Shown here piece by piece: positions 5,254 to 8,360 of a DNA stretch of 8,360 nt. The stretch spans positions 1-8,360 of the forward strand of contig JAKAME010000056.1 of the NCBI GenBank assembly GCA_021813025.1. Direction: 5' to 3'. The stretch is from Microcaldota archaeon. GTDB lineage: Archaea; Micrarchaeota; Micrarchaeia; Anstonellales; Anstonellaceae. The notes beneath the pieces are model-generated. The model was not told where the DNA came from. It searched no databases and was given only the letters and a program-made list of their open reading frames with translations. A program made the translations under genes and the position numbers. Within the stretch, counting starts at the first letter, position 1. Each line of letters starts with the position of its first letter.

Positions 5254-6192
5254 TCAGCCGGCGGCGGCCAGCTGTTGGTCAAGGACGGCCTTGAAGTTCG
5301 AATACGGCTGCGCCCCCACCAGCGGCTGGCCGTTGATGAAGAACGTCGGGGTTCCGCTCACGCCGTTTTGGCTGCCCATGCCCTGCATGGCCGCCACCTT
5401 GGCCGCATTGGCGCCGCTGTCCAGGCAGGAATTGAACTTCACCACGTCAAGGCCGAGCGCCGCCGCCTGGCTCTTGAGGCTGGGCGCATCCAGCCGCGCG
5501 CTGTCAAACAGCTTGTCATGGTATTCCCAGAACTTGCCCTGGTCTCCTGCGCATTCGTTCGCCTCGGCAGCCTTCTGTGCATTGGGGTGGAATGAGAGCG
5601 GGAACTGCATGTAGACCAGCCTGACCTTGCCAGCATAATCATTCATTACCTGGCGCACGGTCGGCTCGGCACGCTGGCAGAACGGACACTCGAAATCGGA
5701 GAATTCCACGATAGTCACCTTTGCATCCGGGCTGCCGCGCACTGGCCGCCCGCCCACGTCGAGGTTGGCAACGGCGCCGGCCGGGGAGCCGGGGGTTCCG
5801 GCTGGCGCGCCGCAACCGTCCGCGCCTGGAGCCGCAGACGGGATTCCGCAACCGCCGCTGGGCGGGGCCGCGCTGGGGCTGGGAGCCGCAGGAGCCGGCG
5901 CCGCAAGGGACGGTGCGGCATTTGGAATGAGCGCAGCAGCCTGCACCGGAACCTGAATGGCTGCGGTCGGCTGCCATCCGGCCAGCGCGGCCGACAGGGA
6001 GGACGTCGAGAAATAAAGCGAAGCTGAGAGAATCAGCCCGGCGAACATGATGGCCACCGCCAGAATATAGCGGTCGGACATGCCGGCAGAATCCCCGCTC
6101 TTATCCGGCACCGCGCCGGCATGTTTCCCTCCGCCGGATTGATTGGCTTTTCCGCCGGCCGGCTCATCGCTCATTTTCGATTCATCGCTCAT
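5254..6192 (-). CDS. Membrane-anchored DsbA-like thiol-disulfide oxidoreductase
   Basis: A 312-residue protein, first of the operon. A polar 40-residue N-terminus precedes a membrane helix (about 42-61). A long Ala/Pro/Gly linker (about 65-145) follows with two Gly-Cys-Gly motifs (C115, C127), then a DsbA/Thioredoxin_4 domain (about 146-312). The active site is C169-P-F-C172 in DFECPFCQ, the cis-proline is P282 in SGTPTFF, and C214/C256 fit the structural disulfide seen in many archaeal and actinobacterial members. It should make, reduce or shuffle disulfides on the outer face; with a CuA protein next door, keeping the copper cysteines in the right state is an attractive role. ATG at 6192 is chosen over ATG 6255 because GGGTG lies 5 nt before it and the TATA-like element overlaps the longer start. 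The linker motif recalls that of the cupredoxin protein. Confidence 0.9.
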   Translation of the reverse strand: MSDESKMSDEPAGGKANQSGGGKHAGAVPDKSGDSAGMSDRYILAVAIMFAGLILSASLYFSTSSLSAALAGWQPTAAIQVPVQAAALIPNAAPSLAAPAPAAPSPSAAPPSGGCGIPSAAPGADGCGAPAGTPGSPAGAVANLDVGGRPVRGSPDAKVTIVEFSDFECPFCQRAEPTVRQVMNDYAGKVRLVYMQFPLSFHPNAQKAAEANECAGDQGKFWEYHDKLFDSARLDAPSLKSQAAALGLDVVKFNSCLDSGANAAKVAAMQGMGSQNGVSGTPTFFINGQPLVGAQPYSNFKAVLDQQLAAAG

Positions 6193-6197
6193 TCCAT

Positions 6198-6202
6198 CAC
6201 CC
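6198..6202 (-). promoter_or_regulatory. Shine-Dalgarno GGGTG deciding the DsbA start
   Basis: GGGTGAT is followed by GGA and ATG at 6192, giving 5 nt between GGGTG and the start. No comparable site precedes the longer in-frame ATG at 6255. Confidence 0.65.
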
Positions 6203-6239
6203 GAACATAGGTTATTATTTCTTGTCTTGCCATCCGTGT

Positions 6240-6255
6240 ATGATATTAATTTCAT
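6240..6255. promoter_or_regulatory. TATA-like AT-rich palindrome, probable divergent promoter core
   Basis: ATGATATTAATTTCAT is a 16-bp dyad with one mismatched pair, with TATTAATT at its centre. Placing transcription starts about 25 bp away on each side gives roughly 6221 on the minus strand, leaving about 29 nt of leader with the GGGTG site before the DsbA ATG. It gives roughly 6274 on the plus strand, ahead of the regulator ATG at 6307. The position is plausible for both genes, but the start sites are inferred. Confidence 0.45.
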
Positions 6256-6271
6256 CTGTCTAATAGTTTCA

Positions 6272-6294
6272 TATGGACGTAACCATACTTATGG
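6272..6294. promoter_or_regulatory. Candidate operator: three TATGG/CCATA half-sites
   Basis: TATGG (6272-6276), CCATA (6283-6287) and TATGG (6290-6294) form two inverted pairs with spacers of 6 and 2 bp; the inner pair reads CCATACTTATGG. They lie between the TATA-like element and the regulator start: upstream of the promoter for the copper operon and just around or after the start site for the regulator gene. That would suit activation of one and autorepression of the other. Binding is inferred only. Confidence 0.4.
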
Positions 6295-6298
6295 GTGC

Positions 6299-6302
6299 GT
6301 GA
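6299..6302 (+). promoter_or_regulatory. Shine-Dalgarno GTGA for the regulator gene
   Basis: GTGA ends 4 nt before ATG at 6307, in the same register as the AGGTGA sites of the operon. A GGGTG lies a few bases further up (6293-6297). This favours ATG 6307 over the in-frame GTG at 6295. Confidence 0.45.
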
Positions 6303-6306
6303 AACC

Positions 6307-6870
6307 ATGGCCAACAACGGGAGAAAAATGATGGTGGAGCGGATTCTGGGCCTTTTGCCACGGGAGTCCAGGCGAAGGGCGCTCCTCATCATCTTCCTGC
6401 TGTCGGGTTTCATCTTCCTCGTGCTCACTATGATATTCAACTATCACCTCATCGCCGAGCATCTGCAGACCTCGCCCCTGTTCGGGCCGCTCGTCAATTA
6501 CCATGTCGAATTCATAGTGACGGTCGCCGCGCTGGGACTGGCGGTCGGCGCCGGCTCATTCTACCTTCTGACCGGCATGCTGGACGAAAAAAAGGCCGAA
6601 GTGCGCTGGAACGCCAATCTCCTCCTCAAGTTCCTCAGCGAGGACGAGCGGGAGGCGGTCCGCCTCATCCTGGAGCGCAAAGGGGCGATTTACCAGGCCG
6701 AGGTCGCCGCGCTTGACGGGATGGGAAAGGTCAGGGCGCACCGCCTCATCGAGCGCCTGCGCAGGCGCGGCGTCGTGAACGTGCGGAAGATGGGAAAAAT
6801 CAACCTGATTCAGATGCCTTCCGAACTGCTGGACGGCCTCTCAATCGGGCAGAATGGAGGGCAAAAGTAG
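6307..6870 (+). CDS. Membrane-bound winged-helix transcription regulator (COG2512-like)
   Basis: A 187-residue protein with two membrane helices (about 25-44 and 66-90) joined by a short loop (residues 45-65). A charged segment (DEKKAEVRWN) and a C-terminal winged-helix DNA-binding domain (about 110-171) follow. The latter shows the LSEDEREAVRLILE helix, then IYQAEVAALDG, a recognition helix around VRAHRLIERLRRRG and a wing VVNVRKMGKINLIQM. Archaea carry many such membrane-tethered MarR-like regulators, mostly uncharacterised. Divergent placement from the copper/thiol operon makes it the likely controller; a signal sensed in or at the membrane, such as oxidants, copper or redox state, is inference. 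No cysteine is present and only three histidines, so direct thiol sensing looks unlikely. Start choice: ATG 6307 has GTGA at the right distance; GTG 6295 adds only four residues. Confidence 0.85.
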   Translation: MANNGRKMMVERILGLLPRESRRRALLIIFLLSGFIFLVLTMIFNYHLIAEHLQTSPLFGPLVNYHVEFIVTVAALGLAVGAGSFYLLTGMLDEKKAEVRWNANLLLKFLSEDEREAVRLILERKGAIYQAEVAALDGMGKVRAHRLIERLRRRGVVNVRKMGKINLIQMPSELLDGLSIGQNGGQK

Positions 6871-6883
6871 GATAGGAATTGAG

Positions 6884-6929
6884 CGCTTCCGGATTGCGGA
6901 AGCGGCGCGCCGCGCGCTTCCCGGAAGCG
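6884..6929. repeat. Nested GC-rich inverted repeats between convergent genes
   Basis: Three dyads are packed together: CGCTTCCG-(5 nt)-CGGAAGCG at 6884-6904, a 12-bp palindrome GCGGCGCGCCGC at 6903-6914, and CGCTTCC-C-GGAAGCG at 6915-6929. The outer two share the same arms, so alternative pairings are possible. The cluster lies 13 bp after the regulator stop. It lacks the T-run expected of archaeal intrinsic terminators, so its role as an RNA hairpin, processing site or protein-binding site is open. Confidence 0.75.
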
Positions 6930-6967
6930 ATGACGCAGTCGGTTTTGATTGCCAGCAAATCGCACGA

Positions 6968-6984
6968 TTGAGGAAAAACCTCAA
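6968..6984 (-). terminator. Possible terminator hairpin at the DUF373 stop codon
   Basis: A 6-bp stem with a five-base loop: on the minus strand TTGAGG-TTTTT-CCTCAA. The DUF373 TGA stop lies in the first arm and the loop is a T-run. Archaeal termination relies mainly on T-runs, so this could end the DUF373 transcript, but five T residues is short. Confidence 0.35.
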
Positions 6985-8216
6985 GCCGACAGCAATATCT
7001 TCTCGCCCACCCGCTCAACGTCCTCAAGGTGCACCACCATCTTCTGCCCCAAAGCCGTCTTGATTGCCAGCGTGCCGTCGTGCGGGTCAAGGCCCATCAC
7101 TTTGCCGACATAGTTGCCCGCCGAGCCAAGCACCTCCTTGTTCTCAAGCTTGAGGCCCAGCAGCGCGCGGCGCTTGACTGCGCGCAGGAGGCTTATGGAA
7201 ACAAAGCCCATCAGAACCGAGGCGAGAATGACCACCACGAAATCGTCGAACGACACATAGGGGGCGGTGTCATTGACCACCCAGACCGAGCCTGCCCAGA
7301 ACACCAGCCAGAAGAGAATGGTGGAGACAGCGTACTGGCCGTATTTGACAACTTCTATTTTGCGCTTCTCTGCCATCAAATCCAGCACCCGCCCGCCGAT
7401 GAGCAGCAGGATGGGCCAGGGCAGCAGCACCAGGACAGCGCGCAGTGGCGCGGCAATGAGCTTGGCCGGATTGGTGGTAATGGCCGAGTAGGTGAGGAAA
7501 GCCTGATAGCCTGACCAGAAGGCGATTGCAATCAGGGGCGCGGCCACAAGATAGACCACAAGCGAGACCTTCTCCGCATTGAAGTCGAATGAGGAAAGCA
7601 TGCGCCACAGCGCGTCCTCGAGGCCGAAGGCCTTGAAGAGAAGGTAGAGCGAGATGAGACCGGCCGGCACGTGCCAGCTCCAGCCAAGGGCGTAGGACAC
7701 CACAAAGAGCAGGAGAATGAGGGCCGGGATGCCGAAGATGAGGCGCGCGTAATAGGGCTCTTTGAGCTTTTCGAGGATGACGAAATAGGTTTTCTCCAGC
7801 TCCTTTGCCTGCTTCATCACCACGATTTCGACCGAATCCACCTTCACGCGCGACTGGATGATTGGCAGAAGGGCGGAATCAGACTCGCCGTCGGACACGA
7901 AAACGCATGAGTCGCAGGGGAATTGCGAGAGCAGCCTGTCCAGCTGCGCCGACACGGCCTCGTCCGCTGCATATCCCAGCTTGGCCGAGCCTGTCAGGGT
8001 GGCAATCTGGACAGAATGAGTTTTGGAAAGCTGGTCATAGACCGAGATTGCCTTGAATATGGCGTTGGTGTCGGTGTCGCCCGGGTCGGCCACGCCCAGA
8101 GCCATGGCTGCGTTAAGGTTGGCATCGCGGCCGATGATGGGGCCTGAGATGCCCGCCTTCTCGTAGAGGTCGTTGTCGCGGTCTACGCACAGGACGAGCT
8201 TGGGCTTGCCGGGCAT
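6981..8216 (-). CDS. DUF373 archaeal membrane protein with PRC-barrel-like C-terminus
   Basis: A 411-residue protein of the archaea-specific DUF373 family, function unknown. The N-terminal soluble domain (about 1-155) has the family's acidic motifs: LCVDRDND (residues 9-16) and GRDANLNAAMALGVADPGDT (residues 29-48). VSDG at 107-110 is followed by a run of strands and helices resembling a nucleotide- or metal-binding fold. Six membrane helices follow (about 158-178, 182-198, 217-236, 253-274, 295-315, 323-344). The last 55 residues look like a small beta barrel of the PRC type (GNYVGKVMGLD, then VVHLEDVERVGEKILL), a module found in RNA-processing and membrane-linked archaeal proteins. The start ATG has GAGG 7 nt upstream. 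It is divergent from a probable Csl4 gene, and convergent with the regulator, so it is unlikely to belong to the copper system. Family call is firm; barrel identity is moderate. Confidence 0.9.
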   Translation of the reverse strand: MPGKPKLVLCVDRDNDLYEKAGISGPIIGRDANLNAAMALGVADPGDTDTNAIFKAISVYDQLSKTHSVQIATLTGSAKLGYAADEAVSAQLDRLLSQFPCDSCVFVSDGESDSALLPIIQSRVKVDSVEIVVMKQAKELEKTYFVILEKLKEPYYARLIFGIPALILLLFVVSYALGWSWHVPAGLISLYLLFKAFGLEDALWRMLSSFDFNAEKVSLVVYLVAAPLIAIAFWSGYQAFLTYSAITTNPAKLIAAPLRAVLVLLPWPILLLIGGRVLDLMAEKRKIEVVKYGQYAVSTILFWLVFWAGSVWVVNDTAPYVSFDDFVVVILASVLMGFVSISLLRAVKRRALLGLKLENKEVLGSAGNYVGKVMGLDPHDGTLAIKTALGQKMVVHLEDVERVGEKILLSA

Positions 8217-8223
8217 GAAAGTT

Positions 8224-8227
8224 CCTC
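8224..8227 (-). promoter_or_regulatory. Shine-Dalgarno GAGG for the DUF373 gene
   Basis: GAGG ends 7 nt before ATG at 8216. It differs from the AGGTG form used across the copper operon. Confidence 0.55.
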
Positions 8228-8248
8228 GAATCGCTAATGGGTTATGGG

Positions 8249-8258
8249 TATTTAAATA
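8249..8258. promoter_or_regulatory. Archaeal TATA box, symmetric (TATTTAAATA)
   Basis: A perfect 10-bp palindrome matching the archaeal TATA consensus on both strands, in the gap between two divergent genes. A start site about 25 bp away would fall near 8228 for the DUF373 gene (short leader) and near 8281 for the plus-strand gene at 8324. Confidence 0.7.
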
Positions 8259-8269
8259 TAGAACGTGCG

Positions 8270-8299
8270 AGCCTATTCAGACGTTCATTAGCCTATTCA
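8270..8299. repeat. 10-bp direct repeat with 20-bp period in the divergent promoter region
   Basis: AGCCTATTCA occurs at 8270-8279 and 8290-8299, exactly 20 bp apart, about two helical turns. It lies between the TATA box and the start of the plus-strand gene. It may be an operator or part of the leader RNA; no known factor matches it. Confidence 0.6.
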
Positions 8300-8311
8300 T
8301 TGTCTTTTTGT

Positions 8312-8315
8312 GGAG
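8312..8315 (+). promoter_or_regulatory. Shine-Dalgarno GGAG for the gene at the right edge
   Basis: GGAG ends 8 nt before ATG at 8324, supporting that ATG as a true start. Confidence 0.55.
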
Positions 8316-8323
8316 CGAAATAC

Positions 8324-8360
8324 ATGAGCGAATCCAAGCGTTTCGTGCGGCCCGGAGAAG
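8324..8360 (+). CDS. Start of a gene, possibly exosome subunit Csl4 (truncated by window end)
   Basis: Only twelve codons are visible, reading MSESKRFVRPGE. Archaeal Csl4, the RNA-binding cap subunit of the exosome, typically begins with a short charged stretch and a VxPGD/E phrase such as this, followed by an N-terminal beta domain. A GGAG site 8 nt upstream and the strong TATA box at 8249-8258 show that a real gene starts here. The identity rests on very little sequence and could be wrong; the neighbouring DUF373 gene is also a conserved archaeal gene, which fits a housekeeping stretch. Confidence 0.45.
   Translation, partial: MSESKRFVRPGE

Noticed and set aside
6193..6255. N-terminal 21 residues (starting MKLISYTDG) of the longest DsbA reading frame.
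   Set aside because: ATG 6255 has no ribosome-binding site and overlaps the TATA-like element; ATG 6192 has GGGTG at the spacing used by other operon genes.
7029..7514. Plus-strand ORF antisense to the DUF373 gene.
   Set aside because: Shadow frame; the minus strand shows conserved DUF373 sequence and helices throughout.
1..8360. Searched for tRNA or rRNA genes, CRISPR arrays, insertion sequences and riboswitches.
   Set aside because: None seen by eye: no spaced long direct repeats, no transposase-like protein, no long non-coding stretch (largest gaps are about 110 bp).

Overview
The window looks archaeal. Evidence for this: a DUF373 membrane protein (an archaea-only family), a membrane-tethered winged-helix regulator of the archaeal COG2512 type, a DUF234-type archaeal ATPase, a perfect archaeal TATA element (TATTTAAATA at 8249-8258), and Shine-Dalgarno sites of the form AGGTGA matching the archaeal 16S tail. 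The DNA is GC-rich, with short intergenic gaps. The gene mix would fit an uncultivated DPANN-like archaeon (for example Micrarchaeota or Diapherotrites), but the lineage is a guess; only archaeal origin is well supported.

Layout. At 2-772 (+) is the C-terminal part of an archaeal ATPase with a DUF234 / PD-(D/E)xK-like tail. It converges on a six-gene minus-strand run spanning 6192 down to 834. In transcription order this encodes: a membrane-anchored DsbA-like thiol oxidoreductase, a membrane-anchored two-domain cupredoxin whose first domain carries a complete CuA motif, a four-helix membrane protein with an intramembrane CQIC motif, an OsmC/Ohr-type protein, a secreted or anchored Met-rich protein, and a three-domain multicopper oxidase. 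Gaps are 7-98 nt. Most of these genes share an AGGTG site 5-6 nt before the start. A divergent gene at 6307-6870 (+) encodes a two-TM winged-helix regulator; the 114-bp region between it and the operon contains an AT-rich TATA-like palindrome and three TATGG/CCATA half-sites. Convergent with it is a DUF373 protein at 6981-8216 (-). Divergent from that, the last 37 bases begin a gene whose 12 visible residues resemble the start of the archaeal exosome subunit Csl4.

How the genes may work together (inference). The six-gene operon looks like an extracytoplasmic copper and thiol redox module. The DsbA-like protein could keep the CuA cysteines in the right redox state, the Met-rich protein could buffer copper, the CuA/cupredoxin protein could carry electrons, and the multicopper oxidase could be the O2-consuming end point or a cuprous/metal oxidase. 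OsmC would deal with peroxides in the cytosol. No haem-copper oxidase or nitrous oxide reductase is encoded here, so the CuA domain has no usual partner in view. The divergent membrane regulator is a natural candidate controller. The most promising points are the orphan CuA protein and its shared Gly-Cys-Gly linker motifs, the CQIC membrane protein, and an 8-codon upstream ORF with a duplicated ribosome-binding site ahead of the CuA gene.
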